Assembly (NCBI GenBank): GCA_017849435.1
Contig: JAFIGY010000015.1
Location: 124,001 to 188,000, forward strand
Source: Chitinophaga niabensis
GTDB lineage: Bacteria; Bacteroidota; Bacteroidia; Chitinophagales; Chitinophagaceae
Direction: 5' to 3'
Length of the DNA: 64,000 bases
Shown: positions 54,135-64,000 of the stretch, one piece after another
How the letters are laid out: each line of letters opens with the position of its first letter
How positions within the stretch are numbered: position 1 is the first letter of the stretch
Made by a program: the position numbers and the translations under genes
The notes under the pieces: generated by a model
Databases searched by the model: none
The model's input: only the letters and a program-made list of their open reading frames with translations
Told to the model about the DNA's origin: nothing

Positions 54135-55229
54135 ATGAAAGCGGTAATATTAAAACGATGGCTGCCGGTATTATTCTTCACTGCGATGTTTACCAGTTGC
54201 GCCAGCAGCGGTAATATGTCGGTAGCACAAGTGGGGGTGTCAGGCAGCATTACTTACCAGACCTTTTACGATGAATTATCGCCCTATGGTACCTGGATCG
54301 ATTATCCCGGATACGGGCATGTATGGAATCCGCATATGGACGGGGACTTCAGGCCTTACGCCACCAACGGGTACTGGAATTATTCGAATGAAGGATGGGT
54401 TTGGATGTCCAATTACAGCTGGGGCTGGGCGCCCTTCCACTATGGCCGCTGGTTGTATGACGATATGTACGGATGGTTGTGGGTACCGGGTTACAACTGG
54501 TCCCCGGCCTGGGTTACCTGGGGGTATGTGGATAATTACTACTGCTGGGCTCCGCTGATGCCGGAAGTCAACATCCGGGTACAATTCGGAGGATGGCGGC
54601 CTCACGATTTCTACTGGAACGTCTGCGCCCGCGATCATATCTACGACAGGCGCCTCGTGCTGCAGCATCCCAGTGTGGTTAACAATATCTCCAACCGGGT
54701 AACGATCATCAACAACTACAATATCACGCACGTTCACAATGAGTACTACGCGAAAGGTCCGGCAGTGAATGAAGTGGAAAGATATACCAACCGGAAGATA
54801 GAACCGGTGTCAATGAAGCAGGTGAGGAATATTGAACGGATGGAACAAAAAGGAAACCAGATGCGTGTATTCAGTCCGCAGGTGCAGCATCCACAACCGG
54901 CAGCCGTGAGCCAGTCGCCTGCAGGGCAACCGCAGCAGGTACAGCGCCAGGCGCAGCTTCCGCACCCTGCAAGGCAGGAGCCTGTCCGCCAGCCGCCAGT
55001 GCGGAATGAAGCTCCGCGGCCTCAGGCTGTTATGCAGCCGCATCCCCGGGAGTTCCGCCAGATGCCGGAGAGCAGTCCGGCCAGACCGGTACGTATGAAC
55101 GACAAATGGCCTTCCATGGAGCGAAGCATGCAACGAAGCAACATAGAAAGATTGCCTGTGCACAGGGATAACGGCGGTTCCCCGCACCAGGGCGGAAGGA
55201 TGCAGGGACGTAATAACAGGGGGCGATGA
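54135..55229 (+). CDS. DUF6600-type lipoprotein with a Pro/Gln-rich tail
   Basis: 364 residues. Lipoprotein signal LPVLFFTAMFTSC (Cys near 22). Residues 40-160 are extraordinarily rich in Trp, Tyr and Gly (YDELSPYGTWIDYPGYGHVW, GWVWMSNYSWGWAPFHYGRW), the DUF6600 pattern. The last 130 residues are disordered, rich in Pro, Gln and Arg. Function is unknown; a cell-envelope role is likely. Its TGA lies in the loop of a terminator hairpin. Confidence 0.75.
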   Translation: MKAVILKRWLPVLFFTAMFTSCASSGNMSVAQVGVSGSITYQTFYDELSPYGTWIDYPGYGHVWNPHMDGDFRPYATNGYWNYSNEGWVWMSNYSWGWAPFHYGRWLYDDMYGWLWVPGYNWSPAWVTWGYVDNYYCWAPLMPEVNIRVQFGGWRPHDFYWNVCARDHIYDRRLVLQHPSVVNNISNRVTIINNYNITHVHNEYYAKGPAVNEVERYTNRKIEPVSMKQVRNIERMEQKGNQMRVFSPQVQHPQPAAVSQSPAGQPQQVQRQAQLPHPARQEPVRQPPVRNEAPRPQAVMQPHPREFRQMPESSPARPVRMNDKWPSMERSMQRSNIERLPVHRDNGGSPHQGGRMQGRNNRGR

Positions 55230-55240
55230 GCCCCCTTTTT
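55219..55240 (+). terminator. Rho-independent terminator built around a stop codon
   Basis: GGGGGC (55219-55224), loop GATGA, GCCCCC (55230-55235), then TTTTT (55236-55240). The loop contains the TGA stop of the DUF6600-type gene, and the T tract touches the first base of the convergent LpxR-like gene's stop. It may also end that transcript from the other side. Confidence 0.85.
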
Positions 55241-56226
55241 CAATCCCGCAGAGGAATGTAAATGCTGATGTTCCCCACAGAATGATGCCTGGTGCCCGCC
55301 ATCCACTCGCTGAGGGTTTTTTGCGTATAAGTGATCGTGAACCGGTTGATGCTGGTCCCGACTCCATAATCCAGTTGTATCGTACGGTGCCGCATGTTTA
55401 CAGTTTGGTTGCCATAAACATCCATGAATGCAGGATTCCCTGATTGCAGGATACCCCCTTCCAGCAAAGCGTTATAGAAGATCAGGTGAGCCTGCGGCCG
55501 TGCGATGGTGTAGACCTGTATCTTTCGCAGTGCCCGGCTGCCGTCCGTTCTTCCGAAATAAGGATTGAAGAGGCCGAAGCGGATGGTGGAGATGGCGGAT
55601 ATCCCGTCATACATCGTGCCTGCCCTCAACGTGGCGCCTCCGGTCACTTCCAGCAGTTTTACCGGGTTCCACAGCATGCGTTCGTACGAGAGATTGTAGT
55701 TGAGTAAAGGGGAGTTGGGGACCTGGTACGTCCAGCCCATGGGTTGTTGATAATGGATCAGTTGGTGGAAGATGCTTTGGGTTTCTTTAGCGAGGGACCA
55801 GGGGCCGAGGATGCCGAATACCAGTTCGGAGTGCAGACTGTAGCGTTTTACGGGATTGCAGGAGGTGAGCCCGTGTGTGGCGAACAGCGCACCGGCATAA
55901 AAATAATCATGTTTCTGGAAAGCCGTATCGCTGATATCCTGTGGCGTAACCATCACCTGCATGATGCTCCATTCAAAAACATTCAGCGCTTTTTTTCCGG
56001 CACGGGGAAATATCCATTTGTCGATGCAGGTGGATGGTTTTTGTTTTACGTAGAAGTAGCTGATGTTGGTGCCATTGCTGTAGGCTTCGTCCGTACCTTT
56101 TCCCCATACGTTGAAAAAATCATCGTCTTCGTAAAGCCTTAGCGTTCCGGGCGCTTGTTCCATGATCTGCGGAAAGGCATTGCCGGTGCATAAAAGCAGT
56201 AGCAAACACAGGTATAAACGCTGCAT
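55240..56226 (-). CDS. LpxR-like lipid A 3'-O-deacylase
   Basis: 328 residues. Signal peptide (LYLCLLLLLCTGNAFP). LYEDDDFFNVWGKGTDEAYSNGT near 30-52 matches the N-terminal active-site strand of the LpxR family; later barrel strands (FYAGALFATHGLTSCN, HSELVFGILGPWSL) follow the same plan. LpxR removes the 3' acyloxyacyl chain of lipid A in the outer membrane. The family Asn before the catalytic Asp is Asp in this protein (EDDDFF), so activity is probable but not certain. Confidence 0.7.
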   Translation of the reverse strand: MQRLYLCLLLLLCTGNAFPQIMEQAPGTLRLYEDDDFFNVWGKGTDEAYSNGTNISYFYVKQKPSTCIDKWIFPRAGKKALNVFEWSIMQVMVTPQDISDTAFQKHDYFYAGALFATHGLTSCNPVKRYSLHSELVFGILGPWSLAKETQSIFHQLIHYQQPMGWTYQVPNSPLLNYNLSYERMLWNPVKLLEVTGGATLRAGTMYDGISAISTIRFGLFNPYFGRTDGSRALRKIQVYTIARPQAHLIFYNALLEGGILQSGNPAFMDVYGNQTVNMRHRTIQLDYGVGTSINRFTITYTQKTLSEWMAGTRHHSVGNISIYIPLRD

Positions 56227-56343
56227 AATGAAACAGAGGAATACAAATGCAAGGTAGAATTATTCTTTCATTGAATTGATGAGCGATCCGGTATACCGGA
56301 TGATAGCGACTTATTATCGAAGAAAGAACTGTTTTATATTCGC

Positions 56344-56792
56344 TTAGTGAAGATATAATTTCAGCGATTCCTCTAATTCAACATCCATGTTGTCATCAAA
56401 TACAAATTTATAGAGCTTTATTGTTTTATCATTATTGTAAAACATAAATGTAAAGCGATAAAGTCTCTTGCTATACGTAGCGATATCATTACCGATTTTT
56501 TTTTCTCCGATCAAACGATAGCTCGAAAACATTCCAGACGATTCGTTAATAAGTAGAAATTTTCTTTTAAGATTTAGTGAAGCAGAATCATTGGAGTTAA
56601 TATTCTCATTGTCTGCCAATAAATATTCTATTGACTTGAATGGCTCTCCCTTATAAAGCGATTGAAAAATTTATCGGCGACTATTTTTGCCGAGGCGTCG
56701 ATTGTACTACTTTTTATTGGATCATTCTTTTGATCATTACTTCTGATACATCCCAGTTGCAGTAATAAAATAATAGTGATCGGGTATTTCAT
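56344..56792 (-). pseudogene. Frameshifted small lipoprotein gene
   Basis: Reading from the ATG at 56792 gives a lipoprotein signal (ITIILLLQLGC) and about 45 residues before a premature stop at 56628. The other minus-strand frame continues with FQSLYKGEPFKSIEYLLADN and ends at 56344. Adding one base to the five-A run at 56665-56669 joins them smoothly (ADKFF-QSLYKGEPF), giving an intact protein of about 150 residues. So either a one-base deletion or a sequencing error. It lies downstream of the RHS gene and could be an old immunity gene. Family not recognised. Confidence 0.7.
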
Positions 56793-56913
56793 GGGTAGAA
56801 TTTTTATCATTCGTTATAGTGCCGCAATGGTACCAAGTTTTCTCCAGCGATTAACTGAGCGCTCAATCCTTTTGAACAGCCTGGATAACTGATTCTCTAT
56901 TCTTTAGAGCAGT

Positions 56914-57204
56914 TTACAATCCGTCGAAAATGAGACTATCTATATTTTTACTTTTTTGACGCATTTGATAGTTATACTCGACAAGAAGAGCTGTTTCATC
57001 TGCATTAAAACAAATTAGATAGTTCACAAGCCGAGCAATTTCTCCGGATTTGAAAACCTCAATAATTGCCCAGTTCTTATTTTTGCAATTTGATTCTTTT
57101 TGTACCTGTTCCAGAAATTTCTACCTAATAGATGCCGTATTCATACTGTCCTGAAGAATTCCCCATATTGCCTTTGCTGAAGTGATACGATTATCATAAA
57201 GCAT
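56914..57204 (-). pseudogene. Small gene with an in-frame TAG, RHS-downstream relic
   Basis: On the minus strand the frame from ATG at 57204 to TAA at 56914 codes for about 95 residues, interrupted by one TAG at 57121-57123. Both parts look like protein (YDNRITSAKAIWGILQDSMN before, SGEIARLVNYLICFNADETA after). It accounts for most of the apparently empty DNA between 56811 and 57232; the remaining 56811-56913 shows nothing. No family recognised. AT-rich codon use like the neighbouring candidate immunity gene. Confidence 0.6.
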
Positions 57205-57232
57205 TTTTTCTTTATGGCTATCAGAAATACTA

Positions 57233-57880
57233 TTATTTAAGACTTACAATTTGCTTTTTGATAAGATTTTTTTTGGCAGGAGGGAAAATATTATATGCCT
57301 CAACTGCTATCGATCTGTCATTCACGACCGTTCCTTTGAGAAAATCGAGGGTGCCATCATTGTCGATGTCGGTAATATTTCTGATGTCACCATAATAACT
57401 GGCAGCAGGGGTGTATTTAATATTTTTCTTATCAGTAATGTCAAATATGAAGTACAAGCTGTAGTTAACTGCTTTTCCTGCAGCGCTCTGCGTCTCAGCT
57501 ATTACTACGATATACTTTCTGTTTTTCAGCCCGATTTCATAAATATTCATTGATTCTAATGACAGGAAACGGGGGTTGAACCATTTGAACATCAGATCGT
57601 TCATATGCTCTGATACAACATATCGTTTTCCATGCAGACTGAAAGCATCTGCTTTATCTCCATCATATTTGGAGAAATAAATTACGTCCTCATTATTTAG
57701 GTGGAGCATGTATTTGCTTTCGGTATCGATATCTGATACGATTTTAAAACTATTCGTTATTTTTTTTACAGAAAGGTTCTTTCTACCAGCGTTTCCCATT
57801 TCATAAATTTTCTGAAGTACGCGCTGCTCTTCATTTTGAAATAGAAGAGAAAATAGACTTATAACTATGAATGCTTTCAT
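57233..57880 (-). CDS. Exported candidate immunity protein of the RHS toxin
   Basis: 215 residues. N-terminal signal (AFIVISLFSLLFQ) so it is periplasmic or surface-located. Beta-rich, with FDITDKKNIKYTPAAS and ITDIDNDGTLDFLKGTV near 165-190, a VCBS/FG-GAP-like acidic calcium loop. Its ATG touches the RHS stop codon (TAAATG), so both are made together. In polymorphic toxin loci the gene immediately after the toxin gives immunity; export fits a toxin that works on the cell wall. No known immunity family is recognised, so the call rests on context. Confidence 0.5.
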   Translation of the reverse strand: MKAFIVISLFSLLFQNEEQRVLQKIYEMGNAGRKNLSVKKITNSFKIVSDIDTESKYMLHLNNEDVIYFSKYDGDKADAFSLHGKRYVVSEHMNDLMFKWFNPRFLSLESMNIYEIGLKNRKYIVVIAETQSAAGKAVNYSLYFIFDITDKKNIKYTPAASYYGDIRNITDIDNDGTLDFLKGTVVNDRSIAVEAYNIFPPAKKNLIKKQIVSLK

Positions 57881-60800
57881 TTACCAAGTGTTTTTCAATT
57901 GTTTTTCAGAAATATTGGGATATGAAAAAGGATATGAAGCCCTTAGACTTGCTTCAGTTCTTTTCATAAATATTGTTCCTCCAGAAGTGCCAGTTGATTG
58001 ATATAAATAGTCATAAGACCTTTTATTGACAGTGGTTGTTTTAGGTCTTGAGCCCAGATTATATATATCATGGCTAATATTTGTGAAGTCGAACCCTTTC
58101 TGCCAATAGTCTCTATTGGCTCTTGAATTTAGATCTCCGAAGTCTCTGCCGTGCCAAGTAGTACCGCCACCTGAATAGTCCTTTACGCTATTATCTGTTG
58201 TAGCAGCAGCTATCACGCCTGCGGTAACAGTTTCAAGCTTTAAAGAATTAATACCACTTGAGCCATAATCTTCAATTGTACTTCGTTCATTTGTTCCATA
58301 ACCATAAACACCGCCTGCTTCTATAGCATCCAATACAGACTTATTCTTACCGAGAGTTGCAGCTCTGTTTTCAAGTACATCATATATGCCTGCTGCTTCT
58401 TCCGCAGTATAATTGCTTTGATCAGCTTCCGAATATACCGTCCCTAATATAGTTCTAAATTCTCCTGAAATTCCTAGATCGGTAAGATTTCCAGTAACGT
58501 TTGTGATGTGGCCAGTTTTATCCTTCTGAACAGACCCGCCATCCTCTACGACTTTTGCTCTGGCGTTAGAACCATTGTTCCCATCAGTGCCCAAGAATTT
58601 CCCTTTTCTGTTATAATAATCATCCCGAGGTGCCATCCCATCAGGATCAATGAACCTCATTGGATTATCAAACCCATAATTATAAGGAGAATGCCGACGC
58701 ATTTTATCTACCAACGGATCCACCACATGCCACCTCCCAATCTGCTGATCATACATCCTCGCCCCATAATCATACCACTCCAGCCCGCTACCATTACCGA
58801 ACTCCTTATGCTGCAATTCTTTCCCATTATAACGGTATTTATTCTCCAGAGTTCCGGCTGCTTTTGAGCTGATGCCATCCATAGTAAGCCCGTAAGGATA
58901 ATAATGCGTCTCCTCCAGCAAAGGTCCCGGATTGGAAACCACCATCAGGTTATCAAAGTACACATCCTGCGGTGTTTCATTACTGGTATACACGTAGAGG
59001 AACCCACTTTGCTTCATAACCGCTTTACCCTGCGCTAAAGTCTGCAGCCGATCCGGCTGCGCCTGCACCTGTTTGACCCCACTATTTTCCTCCACTAATT
59101 TAAACTGATCATCGAACAGCACAAAATTCAAATACGCTTTCGGACGGTTCACCTGATTACCCTGCCCCGGCTCTTTTTCTTTAAGCCGTTGATATTCATT
59201 TCCATAAAAGCGCTCGGAGAACGGACTGGCCGTATTCCCTCCACCATGCACCCCTCCGGGCCGGCCGGATGCACTATTCCCCAGGGCCCTGATAAGCGCA
59301 CTTGCCATACTGGCTGCAGATGCATCCGCCTTGCTACCAGTATTTCCTATAGATTTATAAAACGCTTTAACCCCGATGGCAATAGTATCACCAGCCATTA
59401 CTCTTAGCACAATGGCGGGGCCGATCCTTTTGTCCGGATTGTTCCCGTTTAGCCGCGCTACGGAAGTATTGCCTTTTTCGTTAGGATAGCCTGCCGGTTT
59501 ATTGACCCTGCTGTTATCAATGTTACTGAACAGTGCGGTTTCTGTAGCAGCACGTTGAGGTTCCATGGTGGCCATGTACATGGAGAAATTCGTCTGTTCT
59601 GTTAACACCACTCTCACGTTCCCCAAATGATCTTTTACCAGGTAATCGTACACGTAACTAAGTGGAAGACTGGTTGGGCGAACCACCCTCACACGGCCCT
59701 CTTCGTGTGCGAATTGTTGCAGGCTGTCGTTTTGGTAGATGAACGCTCCAACGTAATCCGTTACGACTGTACGTACGGGAGAAATTGTGCTGTCGATGAC
59801 TGTTTTTCGCAATTTGGCCCCTGCCGCATCATATTGAAATGCAATAATGCCTTTACCGGTAATGAAGACGCTATCCGGAAGATTGAGGAAATTGTAAGCG
59901 ATGCGACGGATGGATTTGTTATTGTCCAGTACCAGGTTACCATTCGCATCATAATTGTAATCAGCTGCGCCGGATTGATTGGCTGTTGTATTGGCAGAAG
60001 GTTCTTTAAAATCGCCTAATGTGGAAGCTTCATCATTAGCGCCATCCCATACGAATTTGAGCTTGTTACTATTGTCTAAGTAACCATAATGTAAGTCATC
60101 GATCGTTGCTGAGGAAGTGCCCTTCAGGCCCTGCTGGGTAAGCGCGATGATATTGCCGTTAGGGTCATAGGCTGATAAGGGATCGGTGCCATTCCCTACT
60201 TTCATGCTGAAATCTACAGTGGCGTGGGTCCAGGAGGATTCGTACTGATTGAAATCTGCTTTCAGCAACCGGTTAGACCGGTCATATCCGAAATCGTACT
60301 TCCGTTTAACCCCGTCTCCGGCAGAGCGCCAGATCATGCCTGCTATATTCCCGTTGTATTGTGGGGAAGCATAGCTTGTTCCGCTGATGACGGAGGCGGT
60401 TCTGTCATATGCCAGCTCGTATCCAAAATAATTGGTTGCGGATGCAGAGAGATAAGGCTGGTTCATGCCTGTTATCCAGCCACGGATATTGTAAGTATAG
60501 TTAAGCGTTTCGAGGTTATTGGCGAGGGTCTTCTTTTTGAGCTGTCCCAACGAATCATATTCCATCTGAACAACCGTTTTGTTCACGCCGTCATCGTTCA
60601 ATTGTTTTCTGACAGCCAGCATTTTTCCTGCGGGATCATATTCATTCAGGGTTAGTATCTTTAGTTCAGGTGTTACACCATCCCTTGGATTTTTGTGATG
60701 AAGATAACTACTCAGCAGCTTCCCTTCAAAATCATATTGATTCGTTTTTATATCAACTCCGCCGACGAGGTTGTCTTCTATCGCCTGTAGCTCGCGCCCC

Positions 60801-62398
60801 TTCTCATCATAGTAGAGCGTACTGGTGAGCCAGGTGTCCGTACCCACCACTCTTGTTTTCTTGCCCGTAACCATGCCGCGTATAAGTTTGCTGTAGGTAG
60901 ACGGCGTTTCCGCATATGGATTGGTTCCTGCACTCAGTTTGGAGAGATAGCTGGCGCTAAACCCCTTTACCCCGGGATAATCATAATTATCATAATAACT
61001 ATAACTAAGGGGAGTGAGATCCACCACCTGTATGCCTGGCAATGGATTGACCGCAACAATGGTTTCTATCGTATTGATCAATGCGGGATTCAGCTGTGTT
61101 TCCATTTCACCGCTGCCGGAATCAAAACCTGACAGGAAAGTGATGCTGGTCCGGGCCTTGTACTCAGTTCTTCCGTCATGATAGCCGGTAGCGAGATTAT
61201 CCGGCCCTGGTATTGTATAACTGATAGTTTGGGAAGACGTAATGGCATTCATGCTGCCCTGCAAGGTTTCCCTGGAGCTGTTGTTATTATACAGGGCATT
61301 CATAGTGGGACGATTTATTTCGTCATAGAAAACTACCGTCCATTTGTTTTGAGCTTTCTGGTTACCGTCCCTGGTAAACACAACCCGATCCCGGATGTCG
61401 TACACCATTTCAGTGGAGTCTCCCCCCGGCCCTTTTTTCACGATCATCCGGTTATTAACATCATACCGATATATAAAACAGAGTTCAGTCGCAATATCGT
61501 TGGTAATGACCCAGTTTGTTTTGATCAGGTTAACAGCCTTGGGAGGGATCACAAAACGAAGATTACCGATGATGTCATAAACATAGTAGGTGGAGAGCCA
61601 GCCGTCGTCGCCATCCGGGGCGCTGGCCTGCAATTCAACCCGCTTCAGTACGATCTTGTCGCTTTCATCTTTAAAGATAACGACCCTGCTGCCTTGTTCG
61701 TCTGTTGTCACTGTTTTGGTCAAAACCCCCGATTCGTACAGCCCGGTTTTGAGTGGTACGGCGTTTTCCTGGATACTCCATATCACAACATTATCGGCTG
61801 CGGTATTCAGGAGGTACTGGGTTTCCGCGAATTTATTGCCGATGGATTTCGCCCAGTTGTTCCCGGGAGCATTCGTTTTGAGCAGTCTGTTCAGAGGGGA
61901 GGCTTCAAAAGTATTTTCGCTGTAGAATACCTGTTCCTGCCCGTTGAACTGTGCGTTCATGAAAGTAGCCTGTTCGGCAAAGGGATTGTTTCTGAATGCG
62001 CCGTCCTGGGAGCCGGAAGAGGTACTGTAAGGAAGGTATTTGAATTGTTCTTTCCCAAAAAGATCATAAACTGCCGGAGTGATGATATCTTTCTTTTGAC
62101 TGCTTCCCTGTTTGTCTACCGTTTGCAGCAATCTGCCAAGACCATCAAAGTATTGTGTAGACTGGCGGACCTCGTTGATGGTGCGGGCCGTGGCTTTGAC
62201 GGTTGCCGTGTCGGTAACCGGCATCCGGGACGTCCAGGTGCGTACATAATTTGCCTGGCCGGTGACGGAATAGGCAGGGGGAGGGGATACCTGCGATTTC
62301 GCCGGTATAGTGACGATCAATGCAGGGAGCATTACGGTGGCTATATGTATGAATTTTACAGGCATATCATTCATTACAAATGTGAAGGATTGGATCAT
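57881..62398 (-). CDS. RHS-repeat protein with SleB-like tip (putative polymorphic toxin)
   Basis: 1505 residues. Signal peptide ([20 protein letters not shown]), a DUF6443 N-terminal domain ([20 protein letters not shown]), many YD/RHS repeats, and the RHS core end ([36 protein letters not shown] near residue 1253). The last 250 residues carry VYSEAD and [18 protein letters not shown] near 1318-1345, similar to the Glu region of SleB-type cell-wall hydrolases, then [11 protein letters not shown]. The shell would enclose and deliver the tip to rival cells (inference). Start codon overlaps the upstream stop (ATGA at 62395); candidate immunity gene adjoins. Confidence 0.82.
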   Translation of the reverse strand: MIQSFTFVMNDMPVKFIHIATVMLPALIVTIPAKSQVSPPPAYSVTGQANYVRTWTSRMPVTDTATVKATARTINEVRQSTQYFDGLGRLLQTVDKQGSSQKKDIITPAVYDLFGKEQFKYLPYSTSSGSQDGAFRNNPFAEQATFMNAQFNGQEQVFYSENTFEASPLNRLLKTNAPGNNWAKSIGNKFAETQYLLNTAADNVVIWSIQENAVPLKTGLYESGVLTKTVTTDEQGSRVVIFKDESDKIVLKRVELQASAPDGDDGWLSTYYVYDIIGNLRFVIPPKAVNLIKTNWVITNDIATELCFIYRYDVNNRMIVKKGPGGDSTEMVYDIRDRVVFTRDGNQKAQNKWTVVFYDEINRPTMNALYNNNSSRETLQGSMNAITSSQTISYTIPGPDNLATGYHDGRTEYKARTSITFLSGFDSGSGEMETQLNPALINTIETIVAVNPLPGIQVVDLTPLSYSYYDNYDYPGVKGFSASYLSKLSAGTNPYAETPSTYSKLIRGMVTGKKTRVVGTDTWLTSTLYYDEKGRELQAIEDNLVGGVDIKTNQYDFEGKLLSSYLHHKNPRDGVTPELKILTLNEYDPAGKMLAVRKQLNDDGVNKTVVQMEYDSLGQLKKKTLANNLETLNYTYNIRGWITGMNQPYLSASATNYFGYELAYDRTASVISGTSYASPQYNGNIAGMIWRSAGDGVKRKYDFGYDRSNRLLKADFNQYESSWTHATVDFSMKVGNGTDPLSAYDPNGNIIALTQQGLKGTSSATIDDLHYGYLDNSNKLKFVWDGANDEASTLGDFKEPSANTTANQSGAADYNYDANGNLVLDNNKSIRRIAYNFLNLPDSVFITGKGIIAFQYDAAGAKLRKTVIDSTISPVRTVVTDYVGAFIYQNDSLQQFAHEEGRVRVVRPTSLPLSYVYDYLVKDHLGNVRVVLTEQTNFSMYMATMEPQRAATETALFSNIDNSRVNKPAGYPNEKGNTSVARLNGNNPDKRIGPAIVLRVMAGDTIAIGVKAFYKSIGNTGSKADASAASMASALIRALGNSASGRPGGVHGGGNTASPFSERFYGNEYQRLKEKEPGQGNQVNRPKAYLNFVLFDDQFKLVEENSGVKQVQAQPDRLQTLAQGKAVMKQSGFLYVYTSNETPQDVYFDNLMVVSNPGPLLEETHYYPYGLTMDGISSKAAGTLENKYRYNGKELQHKEFGNGSGLEWYDYGARMYDQQIGRWHVVDPLVDKMRRHSPYNYGFDNPMRFIDPDGMAPRDDYYNRKGKFLGTDGNNGSNARAKVVEDGGSVQKDKTGHITNVTGNLTDLGISGEFRTILGTVYSEADQSNYTAEEAAGIYDVLENRAATLGKNKSVLDAIEAGGVYGYGTNERSTIEDYGSSGINSLKLETVTAGVIAAATTDNSVKDYSGGGTTWHGRDFGDLNSRANRDYWQKGFDFTNISHDIYNLGSRPKTTTVNKRSYDYLYQSTGTSGGTIFMKRTEASLRASYPFSYPNISEKQLKNTW

Positions 62399-63999
62399 GG
62401 CGGTGTACAGGGTGTTCCTAATGTACAGGCAGTGGTACTGTCTTCAAAGTAATCGATGGTTTTGGAGCAATCACTGAATTCATAATGGTACTTACAGGAA
62501 TATTTCCCGGTGCTGCTGTTGAATACACTGGCCGTGTACTTCTTAACACCGGTCTCGCAAACACCGTTCACGATCTTCTGGTTGACACCGGTACAGGGGA
62601 GCGGGCATGCAGACAGATTTGTTCCGATGACGATCCACCTTGTTTGATTATAGGCAGGACTGCATGGGTTTACATCGATTTGTTCCTGTTCCTGTTCTCC
62701 GGTGTTATTTCCTCCGCTTGTTTTGCATCTGATGGCTGTGGCGGTATTTTGCCATGCGGAAATATCCAGTTGACCAGGCAGGATCGTTTCCCCGTCAGCC
62801 CATCTCAGGCTGCGGTAAGTGGGGCTGTTGGGATTGATGTCGATCTGCTCATACTGCCGGATGTTCGTGAAGTAGGAGGGAGCTGCGGGACAGGGTTTTA
62901 CCCTGTTGTTGCCGCCCGAGGAACGCCATACCGCTGTGTCTGCGAAGAATCCGGTATAGAAGTACCCGGCAGTTTTCTTTACATTTCTATTGTCGTCCCG
63001 TATAACTGACAATCTGCCGCTGTTGTCATATTCATAATATTCAACAATGTTATTGGGGCTACAGATGGCCGTTACGCCAAAGAAGGGATCAAATGTGTAA
63101 GTGGTCATTTGTGCCTGGGCAGGATACAGCCGCAATTCGTCAATGATCACATTTCCTGAAACAGTGACAGTGCTGACCGGGGATGGAAGCAGATGCTCGA
63201 AGTACTGCCAGCCATTCTTTACAGGCCCGGCGCTGGCGGTTACCCCGTTAACGCTGGCTGCCCCGGAGGATGACCAGTAAGATACGATATATGATTTCGC
63301 CGTATTCAGTCCGGCTTTCACAATGTTGCCACTGGATAGCTGATAGGATTGTTTGCCGGTTAAGGCCGCCGTAGCAATGCGTGCTGAACCGGATACGGAC
63401 CAGTTGCCATCATTATTCGTTTCAAATCCAGTATAGGCTATATCAGCACTATCTGCATTAACGGCCTACGCTACCATATTGTTTCTATTGTAATCCCAGA
63501 GGAAGGATATTTTCTCTCCTGATTTCCTGGTAACGTAGGATATGGTATTATCCGGATTATATTTGGAAGTGATGACGCGCTGGAAGGCACCCGGCGTAAA
63601 AGCCGGTGATTTAGGGTAGGCGCTGGAAATGTTTAGGGCCGAAGGTAAAATACCGGCAGGATTTACAAACATCCTGAATTCCTGGGAGGGGAGGAACCCG
63701 GGATTCGTACGAGGAGACCGCATTTCATACAGCCGGTATCCGCCCTTAACCACCTTTCCGTTATTAAATGTAAATGTGGCTACCGGTTCGTTTACGAAAG
63801 CCTGCTTCATGAAATAGAAAATGGAATCGCCGTTATTCACGTCATTAAAATCAAAGGCATACCACGTCTCGTTCCTGATGAGCTCCTTTTTGCTATTCTT
63901 TGTTTCGGTAGCAGTTGAACTCACGTGATTCACATTATCATAGAAGTACGTAACAGTATCCGTCGATTTGCTGACGAGGGAAGCATAGTGCTCGGAAAT
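62395..63999 (-). pseudogene. DUF5977-containing RHS-associated protein, interrupted by TAG and cut by the window edge
   Basis: The minus-strand frame is open from the right edge to TAG at 63466-63468, and the same frame resumes at once (AVNADSADIAYTGFETNNDG) to TGA at 62395. The reading frame does not shift, so one codon change separates it from an intact gene. The C-terminal part has two DUF5977-like units (NPNSPTYRSLRWADGETILP; DVNPCSPAYNQTRWIV) after a carbohydrate-binding-like beta domain; the N-terminal part has YD-repeat style residues (ISYVTRKSGEKISFLWDYNR). It is a surface protein paired with the following RHS gene by a 4-base overlap. If the TAG is real, only N-terminal pieces are made. 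Confidence 0.7.
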
Positions 64000-64000
64000 C

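Noticed and set aside
57121..63468. UAG recoding as an explanation for the two in-frame TAG codons
   Set aside because: TAG is used as an ordinary stop elsewhere in the window, for example at 16679-16681 (kdaD) and at the end of the GHL10-like gene, and there is no suppressor tRNA in view.
1..64000. CRISPR arrays, insertion sequences, rRNA genes and replication origins
   Set aside because: No regular direct repeats, transposase-like proteins, terminal inverted repeats or rRNA sequence were seen on either strand.

Overview
The window comes from a member of the Bacteroidota, most like Chitinophaga or a close Chitinophagaceae relative. Evidence is two SusC/SusD pairs, many Sec/lipoprotein-type surface proteins, the TAnnTTTG/TTG promoter elements of this phylum, DUF6443-type RHS and DUF5977 proteins, and weak Shine-Dalgarno signals. 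The assignment rests on recognised protein families only; no marker gene or database search was available.

Layout. 1-8.2 kb is ordinary chromosome: the end of a heptosyltransferase-like gene, tRNA-Gln(UUG), a secreted HExxH protein, a Sel1 lipoprotein, a CHAD protein, an erythromycin-esterase-like enzyme, an outer-membrane barrel and an overlapping pair (AlkD-like repair protein and SplB-like radical SAM protein). 8.3-26.6 kb is a polysaccharide utilisation locus that reads as a D-arabinan / D-arabinose locus: a LacI regulator, a GH172 enzyme, a GH116 enzyme, SusC, SusD, an unrecognised secreted protein, and a full oxidative pentose route (fucose/arabinose-type dehydrogenase, UxaA-type dehydratase, KdaD-type dehydratase, 2-oxoglutarate-semialdehyde dehydrogenase) with a FucP-type permease. 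Four copies of an 18-bp palindrome tie its four transcription units to the LacI protein. 26.8 kb has a lone LCM-type methyltransferase.

27.7-31.7 kb holds a small His/Cys secreted protein, a TonB-dependent receptor and a beta-propeller lipoprotein behind a 10-bp inverted repeat that covers the -33 promoter element: probably metal or metallophore uptake. 31.7-52.2 kb is a second locus: ROK regulator and GntP permease on one strand and, divergently, a very tightly packed row of about 18 kb (FAD oxidoreductase, SusC, SusD, DUF5018 lipoprotein, GHL10-like hydrolase, DUF5009 membrane protein, sodium symporter, two SGNH esterases, DUF4434 protein, AGE-family epimerase, alpha/beta esterase). No standard depolymerase is visible in it, so its glycan is unknown; the epimerase and esterases suggest an acetylated amino sugar.

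52.2-56.2 kb has envelope proteins (TlpA-like lipoprotein, DUF6515, DUF6600, LpxR-like deacylase). 56.3-64 kb, minus strand, is an RHS polymorphic-toxin region: an interrupted DUF5977 protein running off the window, a 1505-residue RHS protein whose tip resembles a SleB-type cell-wall hydrolase, a secreted candidate immunity protein, and two broken genes in AT-rich DNA.

Model for the main system (inference): GH172 and GH116 trim D-arabinofuranosyl ends outside the cytoplasm, SusCD imports fragments, the FucP-type permease brings D-arabinose into the cytoplasm, and four enzymes oxidise it to 2-oxoglutarate under LacI control.
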